Shown here in pieces: positions 23,674 through 35,799 of a stretch of DNA of 64,000 nucleotides. Position 1 is the first letter of the stretch; each line of letters starts with the position of its first letter. The notes under the pieces were generated by a model. The model had not been told where the DNA came from. It worked only from the letters and a program-made list of their open reading frames with translations, and did not search any database. The DNA is taken from the NCBI GenBank assembly GCA_900088475.1, contig FLMG01000988.1:1-64000 (forward strand), given 5' to 3'. Position numbers and translations under genes: made by a program. Origin of the DNA: Hyphochytrium catenoides (Eukaryota; Sar; Hyphochytriomycetes; Hyphochytriales; Hyphochytriaceae).

Positions 23674-26665
23674 CGTAGCTCCTGGACTTCACGCCGATGG
23701 CAAACAGATCTCAGGGCCGAGTGTCCCTTTTCCCATCGATCCGTCTAGTACTGCTGGCAGACGTCTCGCTGCTTGACTTGTCTTCGAGTACGTTCCAATA
23801 ATGTTCAAACCTTAACCCACGTCACCGGTTAAGATCTCGGTACGCTTGAAGTCACCAAGCAAGAAGGAAAGAAGTCGGCGCACAGCACGCTCTAGCTCTT
23901 TGGCCTCTATAGAACTGTCTTTCGCTGCTTTTTTAAGTCGTCTTCTTCGGCTTCTACTTCCGGCTTACTGCTTGCTGCAAGGCAGGAGCTAATGCAGGTG
24001 TTAGGCTGCGGCCACACTTTCCGACGAAACGCATTCTTTCTTCTTGCTGCTACATCGAGTGCCCGCTTCCTCGTTTTTTGATTACCCTCTCATGACTGAG
24101 CCCGTTCTCAATGAGCCGTAGGCCCAAAGAACAGGGCGTAGATGGACGATGCAACGAATGTCCAAGCAACCAAGAGACGAAGAACGGTCAAAACTATAGA
24201 GAACAGACGATCCTTAGTTGAAAGCGAGGAGAGACAGAGATAGACCCGGAACGAGGAGAAACACGCGGTACTTAGGCAGACAGAGAGACGAAAGAGAGAG
24301 AGATCAGCCTCGAGGTAGAGTTAGAAGAACGAATGAAAGATGTCTGGCTCATCACACTGAACAGAGGTGGGGAGGGCATGCCCGTCCCCGCAGCTGAATA
24401 GAGACTGTTCCGCGTATCTCATTTCCTCTCTATCTCGACGGCCCTTTCATCTCTTCTCCCTATCTTCCTGTCTCTTTAAGGTATATATCTACCTTTTTTC
24501 CTCTCTCTTCACTGCTCTTCCTCTCTCCAGCTGCTTACCTCACCCATGCTCTGACTAGAGAACTGTGTCGCCTGTCTCATGAAGTACCTTCCCCATCTGA
24601 TCCTCACACCACGCCCACCCATCCCATCCAAATTATTTACAAGGTTCTTGACACTACCCGTTCGCCCAGTTGCTCTAGTAAAAGCATAGGATGGGTGTTC
24701 AGACTTTCGTACGACCTCGTACTTCGGTGTGCAGTAACTGACATCCGTCGTTGTGGTGGGCGAAAACGAGCGGTTATTATTTTGTTGTCACAAGGGAAGA
24801 TTGCAGATTGGGGGGGGAGGTGGGCTGCTGAGTGTGAAGTGTGAAGAGCAGGCCAAAGAGGTAGAGGACTGGGAGAGAGAGGGAGATTGCGAGGTTTGTA
24901 GGAATATAACTGGCAGACAGAGGGAGCCACAATGAAGCAAAAGAGGGATCGTGATATCCCAATGAGATAGATCTTGAGTGAGAAAGAGCAAGAGAGGAGA
25001 GGGCCAGGACCACAACTTATCTAACAGACAGACAGAGTATGATGGGGTCATAGAACACAATAAGAAGTAGGAACTCAATAGATAGGAGAGCGAGAAAGGA
25101 GGATGAAGCACGATCGCTCTTTCAAAAAGAATCATCGTCATGGCGGCGATGATCTGCTGGCGGCGAAAGATTTTTTGACGGGAGAGGAGTGATAAAAGAG
25201 AAAGAGGTCGGGCCTGGCCTTCCTTGTGGCCGGTGTGAAAGGCCCGTCATTATCCCGCTAGTTATGGACGCTTTTGGACAGATATTATGCTTCGAACAGA
25301 AGAGACGCAGCCGACGGTAAATTAGTCAACACACACGAAGTGCATAGACCTTTTATCAAGAGACAGCTTCTCTGGCAGCCTTGAAAGACTGTGCGGAAAC
25401 ACATCCGTACAGTTAGGAAAGTTCCTTTAGATGTGATGCTCCCTTTGAAAGTCAGATGTGGGCAAATACAAAGACTTCCGGCAATTAATTGCGGATCTTC
25501 TGGCTTGAGCTCCATCAGAGTTGTGAAGAAATTAGTGTCACATCTTTCTTCTTCTACTTGCACAGCACCATTGTTGGGTTAACACTTGAGCCCCTCTCTA
25601 CTTCATAATTTGCTTCGCTCTCCCGCATTTTCGCATGGGCCGAGTCCGTCTGCGTTTTTTATGGCTTGAACGCGAATACCCATAATGATTTTTCATGGTC
25701 TCCCAGTGGATGGCGATGATAGGGTCGATTCCATGGTAGAATAGTGACTCGCTATGAAGCTTGAAGCGTAGGACAACGCTTCCTACTTCATCATTGCTTC
25801 GCTCCCGCATTTTCGCATGTGCCTAGTCCGTCTGCTTTATGGCTTGAACGCGAATACCCATAATCCATAATGAATTTTCAAGGTCTCCCAGTGAATGGCG
25901 ATAGGGTCGATTCCATGGTAGAATAGTGACTCGCGATGAAGCTTGATTCAACCAAGGACCAAGGACTAGAGCTTTGATGAAGCGTGGGACAACGAGTAAG
26001 TAGTCTCTTAAAGAGAGAAGAATGAAGAATGCTGGGATCTGAGTGGATACGGAAGGGCAGGGCAGGGTCTACAGGAAAGAGAGGAACGACAGTTGAAAAG
26101 AATTCTGACCAGGATGAGCAAGCTAAATTGAGACGTTGCAAGACAAAAGCACTCGTCTCCCTGGTGCAGAACTTTCTATGAAGCCAATCACACAGATGTG
26201 AAGGGGAAAGAAGGAGAGCGATGGCGTAAACTGCTATGATCAGTAGTTACTGTTTTACCATGGACAGATCCATATTCAACAGAGCGGACAGGAATTGCCC
26301 TTGCCTGTCCTCCATGGTTCTTCAGATGGCGAATAGCGCGGTCGTTAGCTGAAAGTCTCATAAAATAGACTAGCAGATAGCTATAAGAAACTGGTTGATG
26401 GAGAGGACGCAACAATCAGCGCCCTCAGCATGAAGCCCTCTCCTCTCACTACAACCATGATAAGGACCCTAGAAGATGCGTACGTCTTTCAAGGGAGCCT
26501 TCCGCGAGATCAATAGGCGCTTTCTCAATCACTTCTGCCGTGCGCTCCTAGCAAGTCCACAGCTAAAAATGGAGAAATGGTAAAGGGAACGAACTCGTCG
26601 TCGAATCTGCGCCTCCATCCCTTGACGTCGCTATGATACCGTTGGCAGGCGGACGGGTCGTGAAG
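23674..26665. other. 3 kb spacer with one tandem duplication, no supported gene
   Basis: Lies upstream of the LRAT-domain gene and downstream of TAF9. Purine- and pyrimidine-rich tracts occur around 24.2-25.1 kb. Open frames are short with no recognisable motif; a two-copy repeat sits at 25.6-25.95 kb. Confidence 0.45.
25603..25950. repeat. Two-copy tandem repeat, about 184-bp unit
   Basis: GCTTCGCTC...CCGCATTTTCGCATG occurs at 25612 and about 25796, followed in both by TATGGCTTGAACGCGAATAC and GGGTCGATTCCATGGTAGAA. A partial third piece (GAAGCGTGGGACAACG) follows near 25981. Confidence 0.85.
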
Positions 26666-27571
26666 TTAGCGGCTGATATCCTCTAGCTTTCTCTTATGCG
26701 AAGACTCCGTGCCGAGCTTGATTTCAATCTGCTTTGGAGCGATGTTGAAATGTCGACTGTGCCGTGGAGATTCAGGCTTTATAGTCACACTGCCGCCGGC
26801 GCCTTCGGCCTTTCTCTGCAATAAGCGAATGTAGCTGTTAGCAAAGAGACCGAATGCCACCCGAAATATAGCAGAAAGGTACTTACACTTCGCATGCTGA
26901 TATTGGGTGAAGCGAGGCAGAGTTCTGGTGGTGGTAAGTGAGGCCCGATCTTGTCGGGAATGGGTGGTAAAGGAATTACGTTTCTCAGATCTGCTAGCTC
27001 TAGGAGAAGCTGCGTGACATCCACAAGATTAGTCATAGGTTATTGTTGCATCCCATACAGCCACCTACATCTCTGGGTGGTGGCTCTTGGGTACTGAAGT
27101 TTGACCTTGACTTGACCGCAAGCTTGACGTCCTCGACATTGATTTCCTACATGTACAATATGAGTCTCTGATGTCGTCTTGCAGGGCAACAACCTGTCAT
27201 GGCGCCCTACCTGTCGGTCGGCGAAGGAAGAGAATTCTTGAGCTTCTGTGAGAACCTCTGAGATGTATCCTGGCAATGAAGAAGACATGAGATTAGCTTC
27301 TCCAAGCAAACCTCAAACCAGCAATAATATAACGTACGATGCATGTACTCAAGGAGCTGATGCACGACTTTGCTGTCGTACTTGGTCTCCCCCATCGTAT
27401 GCAACACATGTGTCTGAAAAATGCACTTTAGTTTCTGGCAGTAGCTATCAGGCAACCCAAGCATACCATCAGTTTTGCATCTATTGGGGCGCTCTTCGTG
27501 TCAATTGTCTTAGACAGAGAAGGTTTGGAGCCTTCAGACTTTGTCGGATGAGCTTTGGGTGACGTAGCCAT
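26666..27571 (-). CDS. TAF9: Transcription initiation factor TFIID/SAGA subunit 9
   Basis: Six exons join in phase: 27467-27571, 27338-27413, 27211-27269, 27069-27146, 26887-27009 and 26666-26815, giving 196 residues. The protein pairs with TAF6 through a histone fold in TFIID and SAGA-type coactivators in the nucleus. The histone fold covers about residues 35-95: HTMGETKYDSKVVHQLLEYM, then YISEVLTEAQEFSSFADRQ and INVEDVKLAVKSRSNF, which match the family's 'G+..Y...V..Q+LEF..RY' and '+DVDDV+LA+' signature. The TAF9-specific tail PPPRDVLLELADLRN-type sequence (here PPPRDLLLELADLRN), PLPPIP and GPHLPPPELCLASPN follows. The C-terminal region is short and Lys-rich (SSHKRKLEDISR). The acidic tail of animal TAF9 is absent. 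Confidence 0.94.
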
Positions 27572-28655
27572 GGCTCAGCCTTCTCCAGGTTGCCGCCGTC
27601 AATCACGCCCAAAGATTATCAGATCTCGCCCTTTCTTCACTACCACATACCGCTACCGCCGTCAGAGCAAACCCCCGAAAGCTATTGCCCAGAAAGCTCC
27701 ACGACAGGCAAGCTTCAGGCCCAGATGATGACTGATTCGCCGAACATCGAGACTCAAACATGTCTGCAACTACGGGAAGAAGGAGGTGATCATCAAGAGA
27801 TGAAGACCGACTTGCCAACTTGCTACCGTACAGGTACCAAGTACAACTAGCACTTCCTTGTACTTGTACCCCTTGTACTTGAAACAAACGCCAGGCTGTA
27901 CCACGAATGTACCCCAGTACTACGTTCTACAACAACGCGCACTCTTTCTACAGCAAATTGCCCCAAAATGCTCTCAATAATTCCGATAGATTGATCTTCC
28001 CAGTTCCTCAAGAGAGCAATAGTCTCTTTATCGATGTTGTGGAAACATTGAGGCAAATGGCAACTTTAATCCTTAGAACAGCTTTTTTACGAGCTACGAG
28101 TAAGAAAAGTGCTCGAGGCCTTTAAAATAGCTCTTGTTATTTTATACTCCTATTTTACCGTTTGTTATAAAGAGGGAGAATAGCTACTACCTATAACTGC
28201 GAGGTAAAAGAAGAAGAAGAAGGAGAAGGAGGAGGAGAAGAAGAAGAATGACAGAAAAATCAAGAAGAAGAGACAAGAGAAGCTATAAAATTTTCGTCTC
28301 GTCCTCAGCTCGATATATTTATGCTGCTCTCTTCGAGGAAATGATGATAAATGAGAGTGACCGTAGTCCGCTGACTGCTACCTTTATTTCCTCCATGATA
28401 GACGAGAAGGCTCTATGAGAACGACGAGGTGGCCAACTCATATTTGCATCATATCACTTCTTTACCGCGACGCCTCCCCTCCATTCGGTAATCAAGAACC
28501 ATGCAGAGGTTTAGAAGCAAACATGAAGTCGCAAAGACACGTTCCAAGACGACAGCAGTGGTAAGGAAACAAGAGAACATAACTTTCTCTATTAAAGCTT
28601 CCCTTATTACATCTCCATCGTCATCTATATTATTACATCTCCATCGTCATCTATA
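27572..28655. other. Intergenic region between TAF9 and the aldo/keto reductase
   Basis: Contains GTAC-rich short inverted segments around 27835-27885 and a GAA/GGA-rich run near 28205-28250. No gene-like open frame is supported. Confidence 0.45.
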
Positions 28656-28657
28656 TT
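28605..28657. repeat. Two-copy tandem repeat, 26-bp unit
   Basis: TATTACATCTCCATCGTCAT recurs exactly 26 bases later. It ends at the stop codon of the aldo/keto reductase gene, so it is in that gene's 3' flank. Confidence 0.85.
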
Positions 28658-29895
28658 ATGGTACACAATGCCCCTCTGAAGCAGCAAGGGCTCGGAACCA
28701 GTCCTCGCGACTCATTTCGATGTGGACGCCAGTGGCGTAGTCCGCGACACGAACAAAGTTAGTGCTACCTAGAATGGGTAGGATACCAGAGGGATGCTTG
28801 GCGAGCCAAGCCACACAGAGGGCTCCAACACTGGCATTGTTGTATCGTCCTGACATGTCTTCAAGGGCCTTCCGCAACCGTACAAATCTCTCCTCTTTGG
28901 AGGTAAAAATGCCGCCGCCGCCAAGGGGCGACCACGCCTGAGGTTTAATCCGGAACTTCTGGCACTGATTGAGAGTGCCATCATAGATAGTATGCAAGTC
29001 CGAGACGCTCACCGAAACCTTAGGCCAAAAAATGAGTCAGTAAATTGCAGAAGGAGGTGAGGAAACGTGACGAATGGGGTATGATAGAGTAGGATGGGGC
29101 ACCACCTCACCTGATTAGTGACTAGCTTGAGACCCTGCTGCTCCATAGCAGTTTGAAGCAGGTCGAACTGAATGGGAGTGAAATTTGATACACCAAAGTA
29201 CTTCACTTTGCCATCTTCTTTAAGTCCCTTAAACGTCTCCGCAATCTCATATGGGTCCATGAGCATGTCCGGGCGGTGAATCAGCAGCAAGTCGATGGTA
29301 TCAATCTTCATATGCTTCAAAGAGTTCTCCACAGAAAGCAGAATGTGCTGGAAATGGTGATCAGCAATTCTGGCCAGAGAACACGAGGCACGATCCGGGT
29401 AACTGATCCTCACATACCTCCTTGGAAGTGTCATACATCTTCAAATTGTATGGAACTGGACAATTGGGTCCGTGCAGTATAATGTCGCACTTCGTAATAA
29501 TCTGCACCTGCTCCCGGATCTCAGGGTATTTTGTGAAAACCTCTCCAAGTGCAGCCTCGACTGTGTAGTCCCCATAAATATCTGCCGTGTCCAGCGTCGT
29601 CATCCCTAATGACCAAAACAGACACACTCATTCAACAAACGACAAGCAGTGACTGAGAGGCAGCAGGTGAGGCTTTGTACCTATGTCAATGCACTTGCGG
29701 AGCAGGTCGGCGATCTCATCGGTGCTCAGATTAGAGCCCCAGCTGGAGATGATATAATTAGCTGCTAGCTATTGCTGTACGAGCTGATGAAAAGCATCCT
29801 TACCTTGTAAGATTCATGGTACCATAAATAACCTTAGACACCCTCAAACCCGAAAGGTCTGTATCATCAATCGGAACAAGAGGGATCTTCGCCAT
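28656..29895 (-). CDS. Aldo/keto reductase
   Basis: Five exons join in phase: 29804-29895, 29681-29742, 29418-29605, 29111-29347 and 28656-29018, giving 313 residues, typical for the family. The fold is a TIM barrel that reduces carbonyls with NADPH in the cytosol. The catalytic residues are visible: Asp and Tyr in DTADIYGDY, Lys in IITKCDI, and His in DLLLIHRPD. Then come KYFGVSNFTPIQFDLLQ, LVTNQ, a short strand (VSVSDLHT) and AWSPLGGGGIF. The sequence PILGSTNFVRVADYATG before the C-terminus belongs to the cofactor-binding end. The overall pattern is closest to the bacterial YdhF-type (AKR11/12-like) group rather than to animal AKR1 enzymes. The substrate is unknown. Start chosen at MAKIPLVPID because it precedes the first strand directly. 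Confidence 0.92.
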
Positions 29896-32800
29896 CGTAG
29901 AGCTGAGGTTCTGGTACTATCTCTTGCTTATCGTGCGGTGAAGACAACTAAAAATCTCTGCTCAAATAGAAAAGTGGCGAGGGTTGTTATAATAGGCAAC
30001 TAAAGCTGCCCTGCTTAATTTAATGAGGTTGCTGGGGCGTATGTCATCTACCCCGTTTGCTTTTGCAACCACAGACTAACGCTGTCATCTTCAAGGGCTG
30101 TCCTGTGGGTGGTCAAGTCTTGCTTTCTGCTTGGAGTGTACGGGTGCCGCCTTCACATAGCCAGTTGCTCCACTCCAACAGGTTAGCAAGCAGGCAATAA
30201 ATGCTGGTTCTAGTGCTCCGCGAAGAAAGACCACCCCCATCATCACCTTCAACAAGTGCTTTCTTCTGCTCTTTTCTGTGGTAGTTCTAAAACACTCATC
30301 TTCACAGGATTTCTCTCTGTCCAAGCAGCGTTGAACGCACGACAAACTCAGCGTTGATGCTATTTCTCTCATTTCTCTGTGTCTCACTCTAGACCCCATA
30401 TTCACTCTTTTTATCAGTAGAGATAAATCTCTTTCATTCTCTGTCTGAACTGCCCTTCGACCCTCGTTTACCTCCTTCCCAAGCCCAATTTTCTGACTCT
30501 CTTGAGTAATCTGCCTACAATCAAGTTCCAACACCCTTTCCTTCCTCCATCAAGATGATTGGACAACTCACGTAACAATACGCCACAGGCACCTATCTAT
30601 AGTTATAGGCCCGGACCATTATTACGACATGTGGATTCTACCTGTCAGAACCTCAGCACCAGAAGACAACCAATATTCCTTTTTACCGGACACTTCCTTT
30701 CTTTCTCACTGTACATTGGGGGGGAGCCCTCGCGTTGTACCAGCATCATCATCACGCTTTCGTTGTCTTCAACCAAAGAAGTCTGAAAGCTTGTTTGCGA
30801 CTGACTTTGAAGGCTTTACCTTGTACGAGTACAATCCTAGTATAGTTCTATAGTAGTAGGAGAGACAATACCAAGAATACTCCTAGGGAGATGAAAGCAC
30901 GCGCTTTCACTGTTTATATAACTATGGTGCCATTTGCAACCCTATGAACACCACAGGCAGTGGCAGAATCCAGCCCGCAGGGCTCAGGGCGACAGATGAT
31001 AGAACAGGGAGAAAAGCGATAAGGATCCGCCCAAGCAAAGCACCAACAAGCAACATCATCAGCCAGCTCGATAATCTATACAATTGAACTCACACTTTGT
31101 GATGAAAAAAAGCTCATATGAGCGCTCAACGCCTTTCTTAAAGTTACCTCGAGGCCTCTGCATAGACCGAAGAGGTGGCCGCATTTTCAGGCTGTCTGTA
31201 CTCGCTGCCTCTGCGGTGATAATGCGTTACAACTCCCCTGGCCGCTTATATAAGAAGATACGGCAGCGGGTAGTGCTTGTCGTGAGCGTGATAACATCAC
31301 CATTTTTAATGCTGCTGCAACTCTGCCACCTTTTGAAGAGAATTTTGTTGAGAAGGAATGTGCGGCATGCTGCCGTGAATTGTCACGAAACCACATCAAG
31401 TTACATAGCTGGGACTTCCGGCCTTCAGCTCTCAAGATCGTCCGTTGTAGTGTTATTTGGTGCTCCTCAAATTGCTATTATTATAACGAAAACGAGGAGC
31501 TAGTGGATCATAGGATCTTCTGTCTTCAACGTGATCGCCTCTCCATACCACCAGCTCATTGCCGTATGCCCTAAACTTACCTTTTCACCATGGCATTGCG
31601 TATGAAGAGGCAGAAGAACAATTCATAAGTGGAGACAGTTTGATGACAACTTGGGCAACAATTACTCTCGATTGGGCACTTAATAATGTATTATGCAAGC
31701 TTTCATTAAAGAGAGCGGCATCCGACTTTAGCTCAGGTGTGGGATTGGATCAGATCACGGCGCGAGGCTCCTGGCTTAGAAGCTGCCCGTCTATGATGAA
31801 ATCAGCGTCGATCATAGGAAAGAAGTATCTTGAGATCATCATTTCCAACCCTTTTACCAGAGTTTGCGTACTACCGGAACCGGTAAGCTGTGAAAGGAGA
31901 AGAGGTTGAAGCTACTCTACTACTACCAAGGAGGATGGGAAAGATCAAGAAGATCCCTCAGACCAAGCGTACTCTAGGGAATGGATGGGTATTCACAGAA
32001 GGACCACCACGTAATAAGAGCAGCAGTATTGCAGTAACTTCCATTCACCGGTGCACTCTCAAAGGAAGAGGGTTCTCCTGCTCTTTTCCAATAACTACTT
32101 GTACTCGTTATCGACCGCCGTCTGGACCTGAGACTGCGCTCAGAGATTGAGCATCAGATGAAAAGTCAGTCAGTTTGACAGAACACGGCTGGAGTAGGAA
32201 CTATGAACTTTTAGAATGAGCTCATGCAATCGGAACTCGGAACAACGATGCCATGACCCAGCATCAAGCCAGCTATCAAGCCTCGTATTACAGCAGTCAG
32301 AAGCCAAGGACAAAGAACAAAGAAGAATGCAAGGAGAGAATAGAAGATTTGATGAAGCTTGAACTGAACCATCCACCACCATCCATCCACTTTCTAGTCA
32401 CTGCACAAGTCCATTATTATTATTGGTGTATGCTGGAGAGAACGAACCTCTTTAGTTCCAAGAGTGATCCGCACGATCTGTACAGAAACTACAACTACAG
32501 TCTCTAATAAAATCTTACCATAGAAGATCCTCTATAATACAGCTCCAGTTGGCTGGGCTGGAGCCGAAGAGGGATGTAAGATGTGTGGCACTGTCTGTAT
32601 GCTCTAACTGTTAGTCATTATCGCCGTTAACGCCCCGCCACCATCACGAAACGGCATTGGGAGAGTGGCCTGTCTGCTGATGGTGAGAGACAGAGGTGGA
32701 GGAGGAGGAGGAGGATGGGACGGAGGAGACATGAGAGATGTGGAGTGCAGGAGAGTGGACTCCGGAGTAGTATGTCATGAGTTGCTGCCGGGACTGTGCA

Positions 32801-32976
32801 TTCTTGGGCCTTCAGATGTCGCCAGGGAACGCTGATGATAGATAAGAAAGGAACGCAGGCATTCCGTCGTCCTAGTAGTGCGTGGTTCCTGCCTCTTCCA
32901 GTAACCCTTCGGCTACGGTCGTGTTCGTCCGCTCAGCAGCAAGCTTTGCCATCTCTTCCCTAGCAATTGTGTGCAC
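29896..32976. other. 3.1 kb divergent spacer, no supported gene
   Basis: Separates the minus-strand aldo/keto reductase from the plus-strand ankyrin gene. Several open frames of 70-140 codons exist, the longest at 31084-31503 (plus). None has splice partners, a domain pattern or codon character like the neighbouring genes. No inverted terminal repeats were found by eye. Confidence 0.4.
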
Positions 32977-35770
32977 ATGGCTGCCACGACTTCAGGGCGA
33001 TCTTCACCTTATCTTGTTGACGTTGACATCGCCACTACCTTTCTGACCAATTACCACGTTGCTCATCAACATGCTGCTTTGCCTCTTAAGTGAGTAGCAT
33101 CTTACGTATCTGATGTCATCCCGAAGGCAACAAAAAGCCAGGCACGAGGATGATGGCATAAGGGCCTGGTAGAACCATAAGGTGCCAGTAGCCTGGATCA
33201 ACTCTGACCGATCTACCAGTCTACAATCATTAGCCTTGTGCAACCAGCCACCACGAGATCCTAATTTTGAGAGCATACTGTCAAGAAACGAGAGTCCAAC
33301 GCTTGGCTATAGCGCTTTGAAGAAGTCTCGACTTCTGGGGTAGATCGATGCCTTCATCCCTTTTTGGAAGCCCAGAGTGGCTCGATTTGTGCTAGCTCAA
33401 TACGCCTTCTTCCAGTCATGCAGAGATTAAAAGTAGCCTGGAGCACTCTGCTCAACCGCTTAACGCCTGCTTTGGACTTGCCCTTCTATACAGGTATTAA
33501 TAGAGAGAGTACATGAAGGCAATGATGCTACTCTCCCATGCCTTTCTTCAATTTTAACGGGTTCATTCTGCGTTGCACTTTACCTTCTGCGGATGTTAAG
33601 CGAGTCCCATGGTACCCCTGTTACAGTCGTACAACCGCCCACCTTGAGGGCTTGTCCTTGAGATTGGTGATAGTCTTCTAAACCTACCTTCTTGTACATT
33701 ATCTTAGCTTTCTATGGTGGTGACATCTGTGAGGCCGCGTGGGCCGGGGACTATGACCTGGTCGAGACATTTTTGAAGCGTGGGGCTGACCCCAATGAGA
33801 CTCGTGCCTTGGATAGGAACAAGGTGGGGTGATTAATCACTTTCCTGCTGCTTTTGTTCTCCAAAGCTTACTTGACTCAATGATCTTCTGACTGCGGGTC
33901 GTGGTCTGTTTTTCTCTACAACTCCACGTCGACTACTTCTTCATTCCTCTTCTATGTCGACTGCTCCTTCATTCATTCCTTTGCGTCCTAGGATAAGGAA
34001 GGAAAGAAGAAGAGAAAGATGCGTGATTACCAAGAAACTCCCTTATATTATGCGATCAGGTACTTCCTTTCCATGAGCATAGTAAGAGAAGGAACGAGGA
34101 GTATTGGTTCCTAGGCTTATTGGCTGCTGACTCTGGCCGGCTTCTCCTCCTCGTTCATGGTGTTGGTGAAGAGGTAGCATTGACAGAGAGAAGAAGAAAG
34201 TTAATCAACCGTATGAAAGTGAAAGGCACTACAGGACATGTCAGGTCCTCGTCCGTTATGGAGCCAAGATAGAAGCCCGCAACATGGTAAACTCTCCACA
34301 ACAATCACGCTCTTTCGCTTCAGAAAGAGAGGGTGGGAAGCTGGGTCCTTCATAGAGGCGTCTCGCCACACTACGCTCTAATATGTCGCACTAACTCTTA
34401 CTCCTTGGTCATCAGCTGCGTCAAACTCCACTTATGCTTGCATGTGCGGTTGGAAACTTCTCGCTCGTGAAGTATCTTCTCAGCCTGGGTGCGGACGTAA
34501 ACAAGCATGATAACGTAAGCATAATAGAAGAGACTTGAATGCTATGAACAGCAAGGTAGAAGAAGGAGGAGAGGCGGTAAGATTGTCGGGTCGAAGAGGG
34601 GTCGGGGATCATAGCGAAGAGGGATTATGTGAATACTAGCCAGATGCAAGTTGAGGTCCATCTCTGAAGTACAATGCTTGCCAATATCGTTTGGTGCTGC
34701 TAGCATAATTGGCATTATCGTGGCCCAAAGTCACGGCGGAGATCGTCAAGATCATGCCTCATAACAATTGCTAACTGCTTCATTTGTATCCCATGCGGGC
34801 AATCGTCAGGCGAGTTACACTGCCTTGCACTGGGCTCTGTTTGGGGCTGTAGGGAACAAGAAACTGCACTTGCAGGCTTTTGTCGAAACAGAGAAAGCTC
34901 TAACCATAGCTAAGCTTCTTCTGGAGCACAAAGCTCCAACCCTTCCAAGGAACTCAACAAACTGGATAGTAGAGGTAAGTCCCAGTTATGCTCTATGTTA
35001 CCCTTTTGAAGAAAATCGAAGCAGCCCTACTCCTAAACCCTTCCCAACGGGCAGGACTCTGACGTTCTAGAACTTGCGAGGCTCGTTCCAGGAGCTAGCA
35101 AGATCATAGAAGAGGCAAGGTCTAAAGAGACCGAAGCAGCTGGAGCACTGCCTGCTGTCATTACCTTATCACCTTCAGGTAATTGTTTGCAGCATTCCTA
35201 TTGGCCCACAATATCAACCCTCCTCTCTATGTGAGGCTTCTTCGGCACTACCTTTACCTCTAAAATTGTGATGCGGTGAATCGATACAGAGGCTTCTAGG
35301 GCCATTCCTCGGCGGCAAGATGCCTCGAAGGCTAAAACACAAGCAGTACGAGAGATACGGGTACCCGTGAAAGGGCATGGCAAGGGCTCACAAAGAATTC
35401 AAGGACGAAAAGCGTCCATGGGAGTCTTCGAAACTGAAGAGGAAGAAGAGAAGAAGAATGAGACTCCGTGGGCGCAGGGAGACTCTAACAGGCAGTGGAA
35501 GAGACAAGGTCAGAGTCAAGGGCTGTCACTTCACAGATTCCTACTCGTATTAAACATAGTTCCAGCACCCATCGTTGTCTCCTTGGGTCTGACGTCGTTC
35601 TTCTATTCTTCTCCTTTGACTAACAAAAGTACCATTAAATTGGCTCTTTCTGCATAAATGTAGGTTATCTTCAGTGGGTAGCTGCTCGTCATCCTGGCGA
35701 GGCCATTCACCCCGAGATATGGGATGAAGCCACCGAGATAATGCGCAAGATGAGGGAGGAGCAAGAGTAA
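32977..35770 (+). CDS. Ankyrin-repeat protein
   Basis: Exons 33708-33823, 33992-34059, 34235-34286, 34416-34514, 34810-34974, 35055-35178, 35290-35508 and 35664-35770 follow each other in phase. They carry four ankyrin repeats: CEAAWAGDYDLVETFLKRGA, then TPLYYAIR...LVRYGAKIEARN, TPLMLACAVGNFSLVKYLLS, and TALHWALFG...AKLLLEHKA. Ankyrin repeats bind partner proteins. The third exon is a lysine-rich insertion (KEGKKKRKM) inside a repeat. The C-terminal part is basic with an EEEEEKK run and ends MREEQE. The 5' end is less sure: an exon starting MAATTSGRSSPYLVD (32977-33089) is followed by a possible exon beginning at 33220, but its 3' edge does not give the phase needed at 33708. AATAAA lies 4 bases past the stop. 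It converges with the exchanger gene, 29 bases apart. Confidence 0.78.
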
Positions 35771-35773
35771 GAG

Positions 35774-35779
35774 AATAAA
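35774..35779 (+). terminator. Polyadenylation signal AATAAA
   Basis: Located 4 bases beyond the ankyrin gene stop, inside the 29-base gap between the two convergent stops. The mature 3' end should therefore overlap the exchanger gene. Confidence 0.45.
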
Positions 35780-35799
35780 TATGAACACTACTCTGACGC

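Noticed and set aside
31084-31503. Plus-strand 139-codon frame in the spacer before the ankyrin gene
   Set aside because: No domain pattern, no splice partners, and composition unlike the neighbouring exons.
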